The translations under genes and the position numbers were made by a program. The notes under the pieces were generated by a model, which saw only the letters and a list, made by a program, of their open reading frames with translations, did not search any database and was not told where the DNA came from. A stretch of 64,000 nucleotides of DNA from Klebsormidium nitens (lineage: Eukaryota > Streptophyta > Klebsormidiophyceae > Klebsormidiales > Klebsormidiaceae): the NCBI GenBank assembly GCA_000708835.1, contig DF237076.1, forward strand, positions 1 through 64,000. Direction: 5' to 3'. This document shows, piece after piece, positions 35,456 through 48,700 of this stretch (position 1 is its first letter; every line of letters starts with the position of its first letter).

Positions 35456-38400
35456 TTACAACAGGCGGCGCAGCATCGCGGGCAGGCTCCAGGCCGCGGC
35501 CGCCCTCGCCTTGAGCGCGTTGCGCGCGCGCGCGGTGTCGAGCAGGGTCGTCGACGAGCGTTCAATTCCGTGCGACTGCGCGTAGAACTCCAGCAGCTTG
35601 CGGTTGCCCACGCGCCGCGAGAAGATGCTCTTGCGGATGCTGCCGTGGACGCCCCAGTTGGCGTCGACCTGTGGGCGAGCGACACGTGGCGTCAGCTGAC
35701 TCGCGCCCACGAGTTTGGAAGTCCGAAGATTAGTCTTGACTGGCGCCCGAAAGCATCGGAGGGATTGACAAGGTTCGTGGGGTCTAAAATAAAGATGCCA
35801 GAAACGGTCCAATGATTCCTGGGGAGAAAACAATTCGAAAATGTTTCCATCAGAGAAAGTTTAATGAAACGTCAACCTTGCCCCTTGGCCGACGGTGGAA
35901 CCGACGGCTGTGCACACGGCGACACTCATTTGGTCATTTCGTCCTTCTGAGTTTCGACTGTCGTATTGTCGAAAGCCCGCCCTCACCACTTGGCTGATGC
36001 TGTAATCGACGGCGGTGCTCATGATGGTGACGGCTTCGTTCTCCGTTAGCGCGAACAGGTCCATCAGAAAAGAGCGCGTCTCGTTGAACGCGTTCTTGAA
36101 GGCGAGATTCAGGTCGTCGCCGAAACCGGGGGAGCCAACCGTGCTGGGAACCGGCAACTCGTCCAAATAGTTGAGGTAATTGTACCTGGTCAGGCAGGGT
36201 GAGCAATGGTTGTCGAGCAGCATCCTTTAGGCAAACCGCACTAGGAAGCGTCATAAGGTTTGGCAACATCAGGGGTTTCCGTGACTGGTTGAGGCCCGCA
36301 CTACGCTCTGCAATCAGATTCGGAGTTCGCCCGCCCTTAACCAGCCCGTCCTTACTGCCGGCTTGTCACACCAATTGAGGTAGGTTCTGAGCAGCGGTAA
36401 ATCGGATACCTGGCGACAAATCATTGTCTCTCTAATACAAATAATAAGAACGAAAGACCCAGGACGAAAATCGATGAAGTTGAAATCAACCTTGATGTCT
36501 TGCCGAAGTCTGTGCGCACAAAGTTTGTTCTCAGCAGCGGGGACACACTCTGAAAACGCCTTTGTTTCCCCATGTACTCCACACGAACGGCAAAACAAAC
36601 AAAACAAACCAGACTCTGGAACAGTCATTTCTCGTTGCAAAGTATCCCCTTTAACGGAGAACAATGGCCTTCAAGTAAAATTCGCTTCGAAATTCGGAGC
36701 TCACCCGTGCACGACGTATTCGGTGGCGGTCTCGAGCAGCGGGAAGGTGAGCTTGCTGACTTCGGGCGGCAGGTCCGCCTGCTTGATGGTCGTGATGCGG
36801 ACCGTGACCGTCATGGACGTCTCGATCGCGGTGCCGGACAGCTCGCTGTCGCCCTGCGAAGAAGATGCTGACGTCAGCTTGTGACGTAATCCGGGTGGTG
36901 TGGGGGTGCGACATTGGTGCGCAACACTCAACTGCCAAACGAGAATCGGCTTCCGAAATATCTCAGAAAACTTCGGATCCTTTGCTGGTGAAGGTACAAA
37001 GAGTAAGCGCCAGCAATGCTTTGAAGAGGAGCTGTTGAAGAGGTCCGACAGAGGGCGGCCATACGCACACGTCAACGTTCGCTGCACGCCGTTCATACCG
37101 AGTCTTTGCTCTTCACGTACGATCATGCTGCCCCGTCGAATCTAAGAAGGGCCTCAACGCCTCGCGCAGGGGGCAACCTAGCGTCAACTCTTTGAAACCA
37201 CAAAGTTAGGCCCTATGGAGGTTAATTCGTGAGCAGGTTTCCTTCGACTCTCACCTGGGCAGCGTGAGTGTCAGCAATCACGAACTTAGCACCGGGCTCC
37301 TCGATTGCTGCAAACAAGAGAATACGTGGCTCGTTTTTCTTCAAAAAGAAGTCCTGGCAAGGAACGTTGAACAACCCTCTTGAGCTTGCAGGGTTTAAGC
37401 AGCTACTGACGGGCAAAGGAGTCTTTGTTTTCATGCTCCAGAGGACGCGTCTCTTGACCGCGACCCTTTGCGATCGTGAACGTTTGCATCCTGCGACTGG
37501 ACTCCGGTTCAAAGGTCGATCCGAGCCTCTCAGAAGTGCTAACGAGGTCCCCGAAATCGAACGTAAGAACCGCCCAAATCAGCAGGCGACCAACAGGTGT
37601 GCTTACTGTAGTACATGGTCGCCCCCGCGCCGATCCTCCAGTCGTCGACGTTCCCTCCAAAGCGGCTGGGGGGAATGGTGTTGGCGCCCATTGTCCCGTT
37701 AGGAGCGCCCTTAAGGTAGTTCTGGCCGTTTGCAGGCATGACACCTGGCACAAATGCAGCCTGATTGGTTAAGGCCTGCACCTATTTTGAACGTGCATAA
37801 CAGGTGGCAACCGAGAAGAAAGTGGTTGGCTGTAGCATGATCAAGTCGCCGTTGCCGCACCTGTATCTCAGCAGAACGTATGACCGGTTGGCTGTGTCTC
37901 GTCTGCAGGCATGGTGTTTTGGGTCCCCTATCATTGAATCGGCTGTGGAAAGAGTCAACGGTTGCTGGCATGTTTCTTGCAAGTGACGATGTTTATATTT
38001 CAAGGGCTCAAACGGTTCCCCATGAGAAGGAAATGTGAAACCCATCTCCCGTCCCTGTAGAAATGTCCCCGGAAACTGAATCCTTGCCTTTCAGTGGCTT
38101 GACTTCGCGAGTCTTGTAGCGCTTTCCCGTTTAGGATGGGTGTCTGAGCGGCTATAATACGTACGATTCGCCCCGAAAAGCGACTGAATGGTGGACATTT
38201 GCACTGAAAAATCGAATCTTCGAAGAAACTGCCCTGCTGCTCGCTTTCTTACCCATGACTCCGGTGTGCGGGCGCAGGGGGATGCGGAAGTCGAGGTCTG
38301 CCGCCGCGGTGTATGCGATGGGGTCACTCTGTACATTGCGAGGACGGGCTGGATGAGACGATGCTGGCCTTTCGAAAGTGCATTTCCGTGAACCGCCTCT

Positions 38401-41400
38401 GATGTTTCAAAAACGTACGAAAGCAGAACATCGAACTTGCCCTCGACAAACACCCGAAGGAATGCGACGCTAAAAAAGCCGAACTTAGCAGAATCAAGCG
38501 AAATCCACGGGGAAATAGGCGTGCAAAGAGATGTAGCGAAGCGAAAGGTCCTCAAGAGGTGCTTTTAAATTTTAGAAATTTTCCCACGCAGTGACACGCT
38601 CTTTCCCAAAAGCTCACACCCCAAGTGAAGGGGTTCAAACGAATAACAGGACCCGCAACGCACCTGGTTCAGGATTGTCTGGAAGCCTACGGGGTACGTG
38701 ATCTTTGCGTTGCTGTTCACTCCATAGCTGCAAAACACAACAGAATACAATCAGACAAGCCTCCGACAGAGCTGAGCCGAGCTGCGATCCCTGCGTTCAT
38801 GCAACCAGAGCAAGAGTGGCTCCTTCAAACTGGCGGTTACTGTAGGACAAAAGAGCCGCCGTGCTACTTACGACGTTAACCCGAGTTGAGCCCTTGCAAC
38901 AGGGACGAAAAGAAAGAAGAACCGCAGAGCACCGAAAAACTGCAGAAGCGAGCACCTTGTTGTTCCAATTTGGAGGTCCATCCACCAGATGTGGATTTCG
39001 GTTAGTTACATATCACAGGCACAACGTGATCAGCCCACTGGAATGTCGTGACGGGCGCCAAAATCGGGTCAGCAGTCTGGATCTTCTGAGCAGGTGTTTT
39101 AAACGCAAAAGTGGGAGGACTTTTGCAAGGGGGTAAGTGCTCACTCGACGGCGTGCGGGACGATGACCCCCCCATCCACGTTCTGCATGGGCAGGTTGCC
39201 GCGGCCTGCGGGGTCGATCGTTTTTGGCACCGTGAACTGGTACTGGGGAGTCGCCCTGCGTCAGCGTGACGTCGTCGTTTAGCGTCTCATGAATCAAAAA
39301 CGCTTGCCGCATTCCACGAGGGTAAAGAGCATGCGACGGCCCTTTTCCGTACCGAGACTGCCGTCGATACCACAGGGATCAAGGAGTTGCTAACAACTGG
39401 AAAAGAAGCACAGCAGTGAGCTGGCATCACAAACCAAACTCCTTTAACAGAGCAGATCTGATACGACCCTTGGGCCTCGTTCTACAGAATTCGTTTCTAC
39501 GAGACACAGGATCTTAGCGATCGCTGCCAGGGCGCAGGAGAAGGCTTCCAAACCGAAGCAGAAAGCGGCTCTTACCACCAGCCCTCCTTGTCCTCGTTGA
39601 TCTCGTATACGGTGATGGTGGAGTCGTTCCACGGGGTGCCGTCACGGTGACCCACGTCGGGCCGCGCAATGTACCTGCAATCCGACCCAATCGCTTCGCT
39701 TCTTAAGTCTCGATTTTACGTTGAGTTACGTGTATGTTGAGTTAGATCAGTACCCCGGGCACAAACAAACTAAAAACCTAAACCCAAATTTAACGTGCTC
39801 CGCACCCGTACCCACCCTAAACCCCCAAACCAACCCCACCCGTCTCCCGGGCATGACCTAACTCAACATAGCCGTAACTCAACATAAAATCGGGACTACT
39901 CTTCGCTTTGAGGGTAACGTCCGTGAAAGCATTGAATGACTTCGACGCACGAAGAACAGCTTCGCCCTTTGCTTCGCTCGCCTGCTGAAATGCTAGGATT
40001 TGTTGGCTGGCTTAAGAAACAAGCGGTGCTTCCAACCAATGACCAGGTATACCGCTTCATGCCATCAGGAATAAAAGGGTTTCCCAGACAATGGTCGTCG
40101 CTCTGAAAGATCGACGAGGACACTGCTGACTCGGCGAACAAAGCTTCATTGATCTCCACAAGCACAGAACATGATCACTCCGAGGATTGGTGTCAACGAA
40201 GGTTGATTCGGAGAATTCCTTTCTCCAAAACGGCGGCTTTAGATTCAAACGATGTCCGAGCAACTCACCCGAAGTTGGCGATGCGGTTCACACCGTAGCA
40301 CTTGCCGCTCACCGGGTTGAGGCGGGGCTTAATAGACAGGATCTCCACCTGTAAGGATTGCCGAGCATGTCAACAGATTGTCAAAATGCGTCATGACATA
40401 TACTCTGCCACCGAGACAGACTTTTTGAGATGGCTGCTCCTTGAGGCAACTTGCAACAGCTTGCAACCAAATACTGTGCAAACTTCAGAAGTCGAGATCC
40501 TGACCACGTTCACATTTCCCACGCACCTGAAGTACGTCGCCTGGCTCCGCTCCGCAAACGTATATTGGCCTGCGGGAAAGAACCATGACGACTTCAGAAA
40601 CCGGACCGCCCAATCTTCGTGTAGCTTGCTTCCGTACTCTGTGGAATCTTCAGTAAAGACTGGCATGCCTACTGGAAGTAGAGTGCCGCTTAAGCTTAAG
40701 AACAATCGTATGAAGCAAAGCGTCGGATTGCAGGGCAGAACCTCGCCCCAGCATAGATCAGCCGGAATTCTCGTCAGGAAGTTCCATCCTGCCAACCAGG
40801 AGAGAGGAAAGCTGCCAAAAAGCTGAAGCAGAGAACTTAGTGCTTGTTGCTCCATCAGACTCCAGAACATTGTCCGTATCCAGTCGCAGGCAGACTTCGT
40901 TGTAAGCTCCGTTTTGACTCCGCCGATATGCCCCCAAATTTTCTTGAATTGACTAACGGGCATACTTATAATTGCTAGGAAGCTCATGTCCCAAAGCTCG
41001 ATCATCGCCATGCCTGCGCTTGATGGACGTTCTTACAAACCGGTACACGTGGCCACAGAGTGACACTCACCCGGTCACGATGTGAGCGCCAGACCCAGGA
41101 TATTGCGGTACATTCTTCTCAGTGACACTTGTATTGGTTGGCCTGCACGATCAGAAGGAACCTCCAGTTGGTCGGGAGAAGGAAAACTCCGTCCTTTTTC
41201 TTCTCAAGCAGCTGCACACCGTCTGAAAAGGTGGACTTGATGCTCTTTGAGGCATGCATACCAACCAGCATCTGGTCCCGAGAGAAATTGCAAGGTTCGA
41301 TTTGTTTTGGAGGCCAGTTGTGTGCATCTAGCCAGAAGATTTTCCACTTCTAACGGCCCAGAATTGCAATGATGCACTTGCTGAGAGCCAAAAGGATTCG

Positions 41401-43215
41401 AATTTGCCAATAGTCCAAAAGAGTCGTCCATGTTTTGTGCACTCGGGGCGCGTACGTGTGAATACGGCGTTCTGCGCAGGGAATCTTCTGAGCGAGGGTA
41501 AGCTTTTCACACAATGGGGAGGTTTCATATTCGAAATCCATCTGCCAAACAAAGGAGAGCAGTTTTATGACACTGACTGTCATACAGTGCTATAAAGTAT
41601 CAGCACACAGGCCAAGGCGCCACCAGACCTCCAATGCTCAATAGGTCATAGCAAAAGTGAGTTGCACGCATGTTTGTAGATGCCTTTCCAAAAGTCCTGG
41701 GTTGATTCCACGAGCTGCTTACCAGTAGTAAATGTCTTCAATGCCAGGATCACCCTGCAGTAAGAAAATAGAAGCTCTGGATGAGAAGTAACTGAATATG
41801 CAGCGCATAGGACTTATCCCTGTCTTCTTTGCTTTGTTTTGTCTACTTCAAGATTCAGGTCACCTGCATCTAAGAATAGGAACCAGAGACCCCAGGACAG
41901 GGGGGCTGCTTGACAAGTCCACATTTTTTATCCAGCAGTTAATCGCCATGCAAGCTGTGCTGTGACACAGGTTGTGCAAAGTTGCGGCACTACGTTGCAC
42001 CTTAATACACAGGTTATTTTGTCTTCTGTAGTCACACACACTGTCAGCTTGCTGGATCAGTGACTGGAAAGACATTCTCAGAGAGAAAGAGAGTGGTACT
42101 TTGACATGAAGGCATTTGGAAAAGTTAATGGGGCCTTAGAATGATACCGCAAGCTGACCTGGATCATTTTGGCGTACTCGTTCCCCGCCTCGTGTGTGAT
42201 CACCTCCACCGTAATGATGTCCCCTGACTGGACATATGCAACAGGGTCCTTGAAGAGATCGTAGAAGCCCCTGCAGTTGATAGTAAAAGGCAATGTCTTT
42301 GAGATGGGGGATGATGAGAGAACGATACCCTTTTGTTAAAAGAAGATTGGCTGAAGTGATCGTACAACATAGTGTTGCGATCCTTCTTTCGACCCCAATG
42401 ATCGGGAGCTTCATTCAAAGCTCAGCCATTCAAATGGAAACTTTCTGCACAAACGACGGTCTTTTGGAAATGCTGAGGCTGCCGCTGGCAAATAAAGATG
42501 GAAGCAGAAAGGGTTCTGTTGCCGTACAGACTTTGTTGGATTCCAGTCTTCAAGTGTAATAGGAACATTCACATTCAGAGGACTTGACTCTAAACATGTC
42601 CCGCCTTTCCTGGCAAGAGAGCTATGGTCAGCTGCAGTTCAAGTATCTGAGGTGAGCCTTTACAACCCTGCCTCAGATCTGAAGAATCGGTGAGGTGCTC
42701 ACAGACTGAGGGGCTCAGGGGCAAAAAGAAACTGATTGCAATGCACTTCAAGGATGTGTTGAAATGTATGATGGCATCACTTGTGAAAATTGTTCAGAGC
42801 AGCATTGCTTGCATCCAGCACACAGACATTCAATTCCAGGCCTTGTGACGGAGATGATCCACCCCGCTCTGGCCAATGCCATGAGATCCCCATCCCTTTC
42901 ACCAGCGGGTTATCATCAAGGCCATGTCAACCGCGCATTCTCCAATGGTATTCCTTTTCTAGCAGAGTAGCACAGTCACTGTCCGCCAGACTTCCATCAG
43001 CAAATGTGTAGAAAGATCTGAAAACCAAATCGAGCTCACCATCTCACAGTGTCCTTGTTTGCAGCGACATATCTTGTGGACGGCGCAGAGCAGTTTCCTG
43101 GAAGGACCGGGCTGGTGGGGGCCGCCGCAGGGCCCTGCGCGAGCGCCGGAGCTACAAAAACGCAGCAGATCAGGAGCGCGCCAACCAAAAACAGGGCCCC
43201 GTTGGAAGCAGCCAT
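35456..43215 (-). CDS. Secreted acetamidase/formamidase-family protein
   Basis: Sixteen exons close in phase: 43215-43040, 42270-42159, 41754-41723, 41142-41071, 40569-40527, 40348-40269, 39674-39576, 39255-39145, 38892-38872, 38727-38664, 38328-38253, 37744-37607, 37307-37255, 36853-36705, 36185-35987 and 35668-35456. This gives 545 residues. FmdA/AmdA enzymes hydrolyse formamide or short amides to the acid plus ammonia. A signal peptide (ALFLVGALLICCVFVAPALA) directs it to the secretory route, unlike the cytosolic bacterial enzymes. Family landmarks are SGDIITVEVITHEAG, HIVTGPIYVCGAEPGD, NVDGGVIVPH, PPSRFGGNVDDW, FVIADTHAAQGDSELSG and LTENEAVTIMSTAVDYSISQ. The His and Asp of DTHAAQGD, expected near the active site, are kept. 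A C-terminal Arg/Ala-rich tail (ARARNALKARAAAAW) is extra. One exon is only 21 bases. Actual substrate is unknown. Confidence 0.93.
39706..39897. mobile_element. 192-bp MITE with long terminal inverted repeats, inside a formamidase-like intron
   Basis: The left end AGTCTCGATTTTACGTTGAG continues through TTACGTGTATGTTGAGTTAG. The right end, read on the opposite strand, is AGTCCCGATTTTATGTTGAG then TTACGGCTATGTTGAGTTAG. The repeats run ~50 bp with few mismatches, ending near CCCGGGCA. The ~95 bp centre is C/A-rich with CCTAAACCC-like steps. It has no coding capacity. The host intron is 39675-40268. I could not settle the target-site duplication. Confidence 0.8.
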
Positions 43216-44311
43216 GGCTAAGGCAATTGCGGATCGCTTTGCAAGATCGTGGCGCGCAAAGTTGTTTGAGCAAAGCAAGGATTGCAACCGGAGAGCGTGG
43301 CGATTGAGCTCAATTGGGCTGGCTGGAGCTGTTTTGCTTCATGATTGGACAAGATGATGGCAATTCCTGCAAGTACCGCATATGCACAGCTTCGGCAGTA
43401 TTTTCCCTGAATTTTGGCCCTGCATTTTGGCCTCCTTGTTTGAGTTCTGACAGTGGATCCTGTGGCTCCTCCGGTACAAGGTCCAGGTGGCAGGAAGTGA
43501 TCAGGGGTCGAACCAAAGTACAGAAGAATCAACAATTCTGCAGTACAGTTTCTATCCTGTTTCTACCGCTATTCAAGCTACCGGTAGTAGTAGCACGGGC
43601 TAGCTCAGGCTGCTGATTTTAGCACCGCACAACCTCGGTGAGTACCTAGCAAACGCACGAGTATCGTAGGTATAGGTAGGCTGTAGCTCCTTTCAGCGTG
43701 CTGTACTTGCCACACAAAGCCTACTTCTGTAGACTGCATTGCACTGTGCACACATTGTGCAGTAGGTACTACATATCACCTACCTATCTGTGGTAGCCTC
43801 CTAGAGGAGCCTGGACTTGACAACGCAAGCGAGCATTTCGGCTTTCCGTCGCCGCTTCTCAGCCTGAAATGCATTTATGACGCAGCTACCTTACTGGCTT
43901 CAAAACCGCCACGATTGCAATCACGTGGTGCACATGGAGCACCAATCTTCCGCGGTAATGGTCGTACATCGGATATACATTTGCTTCTACCGTTACCATA
44001 GGGTTCTTTTAACAAGGAGCTGGTATACACACTGCTCAGTCTGCTGTAAACAACCCAGCATGTGAGCTGACTGCGTACAGCCTACAGCCTCAGGTGACCG
44101 TGAAGAACGTTCTCAGCTCTGCAAGGCGTTTCTGCAAGGCGCCTGAATTGCACTGGTAGAGCAGAGATCTAAAAGTGGGAGATGATACGGAGAAAAGGCG
44201 AGCATCGTCGCAACAGCTTGAAGGCATGACCAGCTGAATGCTAGTGCTGTGATTCTGAGCTAAAGAAGCAACCATTGGTACTTGTATCTCAACAGCTTTG
44301 TAGTATCTGAA
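43216..44311. other. Divergent intergenic region
   Basis: This separates the head-to-head formamidase-like (-) and small membrane protein (+) genes and should hold both promoters. There are GTAGGTA/TACCTAC-type short inverted repeats at 43670-43790. No gene was found. Confidence 0.5.
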
Positions 44312-45423
44312 ATGAGCGGTCCAAAGCAGAAGAAGGTGCTAGCGTCTCTGCCCGGGGCGGGCCCAGAACCCATCTTTGAGAGTGCGCGCTTCCAATCGAG
44401 ATTTAGGGTTTTCACCATTCTTTTCACCATAGGGGCCACTTGTGCGCTGGTGACGTCAGACTTTGGGGACAGGGACCATGTATTCAGTGGGGTGAGCTTT
44501 CTCTGCTATCGTTTCTTATTCTTCAGTATGATGTTGGTTCTGACGGAAGTGGTGGTTGTGTCTGTTAATATATCTAGATTTGAATTAGATGCTGGTCTCC
44601 AAAAGTGTTGAAAAGCGGCTGTGACACCTCATGGTCCAAAAGGTGGTGTGATATTGGAACCTGTGGACGATTGGACATTGTCTTTCGAACAGAGTTGCAG
44701 ACTTTGAACCGAGGGCCACTCCAACCTATACTCTTGGATCAAATTGCGATCTGACTTGGTTTCAAAACGGTGGTGGTGTCAAAGGTTCTCTTGGAAACGG
44801 GCTGCGGTTGACTGGCCTTGGGTCTACATTGGCTCGTGAATGTGGTGTATTCTGAGAAATTTGCAGAGATTGTCCCGTATTGGCCTTGGATGCTCCTTGT
44901 TTGCAACTTAACCTGATGACCTTCCAAACCACATGCTTGACCAGAATTCTAGTGTCAGCGGAACGTGTTCAACGTTTCTTTACAATCTCATCCGGCAAGT
45001 TGAAGGTATGGCTTTGGGCTGAATAGCTGAGGGTATTACTGCATTTTGGGAAGGCTCATCAGGATTGCGATTTGCTTTTATTGAATTTCCTCTCACCATC
45101 ATTGCATTGGGCACGACAAGCGGATGGTGGTGACAATTGTCGTCAATCCCAACAACTCTGGTTTTCAGAGGGGCATCTGTGGCTGGTGAACCTTATTGTG
45201 CCACCCATATACAAGAATAGCGCGTTTTGATTTATAGCCAGTCCCTTTTGCATCAATATAAGCCGCGCTGTCCCATCAAATGAACAGAACACTGTTCCGT
45301 TTCTTGCAGGTCAAGCGCTTGATCGGACAGGGCCTGGACCGCTTGTTCCAGTTGGACGAGAAAGATCTAGAGGAGGTACATAGGCGTGCAGCAGAAAAGC
45401 GGGCGCGTGGCGGGCAGCTCTGA
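44312..45423 (+). CDS. Small single-pass membrane protein, family not recognised
   Basis: Two exons, 44312-44491 and 45310-45423, join in phase 0 to give 97 residues. A basic start (MSGPKQKK) is followed by SARFQSRFRVFTILFTIGATCALVTSDFG, in which VFTILFTIGATCALV is a likely membrane segment. The C-terminal half is amphipathic and charged (LFQLDEKDLEEVHRRAAEKR), probably a helix. The shape fits a small organelle or ER membrane subunit, but there is no motif to choose a function. The ATG at 44312 has an A at -3. It could equally be a lineage-specific protein. Confidence 0.6.
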
Positions 45424-45707
45424 GTGGCATCTGTGTGGCTCTGAGTGGGTCCCGAACACTGCTGCAACTTCCGACGCCCAGCTGCTGTCACAAAGGGGCA
45501 CTTGGGGCACGGCATTCGAAAGATTAGCAACAACAAAACGTTGACAGCAGAAAGAGTCTGACTGCCGGATTTCTCAAGCTGAGGGCTCATGCGCAAAGCC
45601 GCAAGGCTGGACACCTGTCACCTTAGTAAGCATGAGATCCTGACGATGGACTAGTTCCCGGAGGTCAGACAGCTGTCAAAGACTGGGATCAGCCAGGAGG
45701 CTTCGTG

Positions 45708-48700
45708 ATGGGCACGGTAGAGCTGTGCCGACTCAGAGTCGGCTCACTCTCGGGTCTCGGTGCTGAGGCCGAATGTTTGGCGGTCAATCAAAAAGAATCC
45801 ATCCCTGGGGGGCTTAGATGTAGCAGTAAGAGTAACTCCAGTTTTGTAAAAGCTTCTAGCGGACTGAGGGCAGCTTTGTTCGACAAGCAAACAGCGCAAA
45901 GGACAAGGTGTCTTTGCGAAAAACATCGAGGAGCTCCCCTTGGATTAACAAACTGGGCCTACCTGGCCGCAGCTGGTGTTCAGGTTTGTCGATTCTCAAG
46001 GGGAATAGTAAGCAGCACTGGTTCTTACAGCAGTGGTCCTCGTCTAAGATCAGCGCTGAGAGTCTCAGCTCCAGAGAGTCCAGCAAGCACTGTAGAGATT
46101 GTCCCCAATGATAAAACCATACCAGCAAGCAGCATAGAACTGCGACAAGAGGATGAGAAGATACAGAGGCTTCGAGAGTGGCTCCTGCAACTAGGATGGG
46201 ACGATTGCGGGCTCGCTGTTTTCGGGGGAGGCGTGGGAGGCTATGCTGCGTATGCGAAAGAGGAAGGCGTCGAAGAGGGAGACGAGATTGTGAGAGTGCC
46301 GGAACCGGCGCTCATGACTGTAGAGGTGAGGGCTCGTATCTCTTCTTTTTGCTTTGAACCTGGCTTCTTTAGAGAGTGAAAATCAAAATAGTATGCGGAA
46401 GGCTGATGAGATTTGCGATCTGTGGGGTCGATGTTTCACACAAGTTCGTTATGGAGGGAGCGAGTTTCTTTTCTGCCTGCTTTTCTACTTTCTTTATCGG
46501 CAAAGTGAAATGACGTCGCGCGTTTAGACCCTTTGGCTGGTGATAAACAATCCAGTCTCAACAAACGAGTGCCTGAAACCGTTTGCTGCATGACAGGCAG
46601 GGGAGGCAAAACCATTCCTTGCCAAAACCAGTTCGCCCATGACAAGAACCGGTCGTGTGGCTCAGAAAGCCACACCATTTCTGCTTTGTTCTGCCATTGT
46701 CTCAATGCAGTACTGAACGCTTACGATCCAATCTGATCCGAACGCTTACGAAACGATCTGATCCGAAAGACACAATCCCTTCGTAAACGAGCCTCCGATG
46801 TCGTATCCGACGTCAGTGCTTTCATCGCAACCGGTAATCGAGAAAAATCTGTCTCTGAAATGGCGCCTGATTCTTGCAGACCGCCGCGCGCTGCCCCCTT
46901 CTCGGGCCCCTCATTCTCGCCCACGGCCTCACCCCCTGGCAAGCGCTCTCCGCGCACCTCCTTTGCGAACGCGCATGCGGGGACAGCTTTTGGGCGCCGT
47001 ACGTTTCTGCGCTCCCGTCCGAATCGGACATGGAGTGGGCGCACCCGCTGCTTTGGGCGACCGAGGAGAGGCGTGAGTGGCTAGAGGGGTCGCCGACGCT
47101 CGGGGTGCTGGAAAACAGGCTCGAGCAGTGCAGGTATGAGCTTGTGCTGTGCATACGAATCTCACTCGTCGAAGGCGAACGGAAAATGTAGGGCTTGTGC
47201 CAGGGTGCCGTGTCCTCTTCTGTTCCGCAGTGATGAGGCCGTCTTATAGCACAACCACGGATTATGCTTCCTTTTTCGAGCGCTTCGAACGTGATACTTC
47301 ACGGAAGACACAATCCTGCAAACGCCCACTTTGAGCTTCAATCTGTTTCTGATTTCGTAGGCTCTACACTTCATAGCTTCAATCATCCATCCGCAGAGTC
47401 TGGCGCAATCTTTGAGCTCATGATCCGTCGTTTGTCGATTCAACTTCAGCAGGAAATTGTGTGGCACTTTTTTCTTAATCATTTACCACCCGTCACCATG
47501 AAGCCGACAAACGACCACCATTTATGATCAGGTCAGACTGGGAGGCGCTGGAACAGGCCGGTGTGTCCGCAGCCCTTGCGGACGAGTTCGGACGGGACGT
47601 CGTGACGGAAGCGTCCGTCCGGTGGGCGGCCGCGATCCTTCTCAGCCGGTCCTTTTCGCTAGACTTAGATCTTGACAGGGACGGGGTAAGCTTATTTTCC
47701 TTCCTTCTCCTTTCTCCCGTTAAATATTTCATGGTTCGCGGCAAGGCTTACTGCACGATTTCCGCCTTCTCCTTGGAGATGTTCTGACAGGTTTGAAGGT
47801 GCTCTTTCCGGTGGAATTGCTAGGAGGGTAGTCCTGAACCTTTGGAGTTGACTTTCTCTGTGAGAACGTGGTATCTCTTGTGGCCTGAGTGCCGCCCGAC
47901 CTTGGCATACCCAGTTTGACTCCGCGTAAAGGATTCAGAACGTTCCCGCTCATAAACCGACTGCTTCGTCTGGATACCACCCACCGTCATCCCCTCGATC
48001 GCTGTTCCTCGAACGCTCGTGCAATCTTATCGTAGTTCCTGTTTCTTCTCTTCGGTCCCAATTATGGAAACCCATGAAATCTTTCGTTGCAGCCAAGGCT
48101 CGCGCTCGTCCCGTGGGCCGATCTCCTCAACCACAGCAGCGAAGCGACCGGGGCCTCGTGCCTGGTGTTCGACGACGAGACACGTGTCGCCACCCTGAGG
48201 GCCCACACCGACTACTCCGCCGGTCAGCAGGTCTTCGATTCTTACGGCCCGGGACTCTCCCCCGGGCAGTTGTTTCTTGACTACGGGTTTGTCGACTGGG
48301 AGAATGTACCGGTTCTTGTGGAATTGCCGGCGTCAGTTCTCGGGAAGGTGAAGGGGAAGGCGAACCGGTCGCTGCTGCGAAGAGTGGGGCTTCCACAAGG
48401 TAAGCGAGCGGCGATGTTCTACTGAAGATGTCGTCTCTTTCATAGTTGGAAGCAGGAATGTCGCTGCACTGGAGTACGTTATGCTTGAAGTTGGCAAAGC
48501 AATTCAGAGCTCACCTTGGAAGACTGTTCCATTGACATGCGGTTTTACGGCTGGCGCCGCTGATGCTGATATCGCTTGCTAAGAGTGGGCCTGAAGTAGA
48601 TGAGGACGGAAGGATTCAGTGAACAAGAACGCATATCCGACGCTTTTCTGCAGGACAGTCAATCATTGCTGCTCGGACGCTACAGCTCGCAGCGTCCTTC

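Noticed and set aside
40391-41011. 206-codon minus-strand ORF within the formamidase-like gene
   Set aside because: Only the 43-base segment 40569-40527 fits the family in the neighbours' phase; the rest reads through introns.
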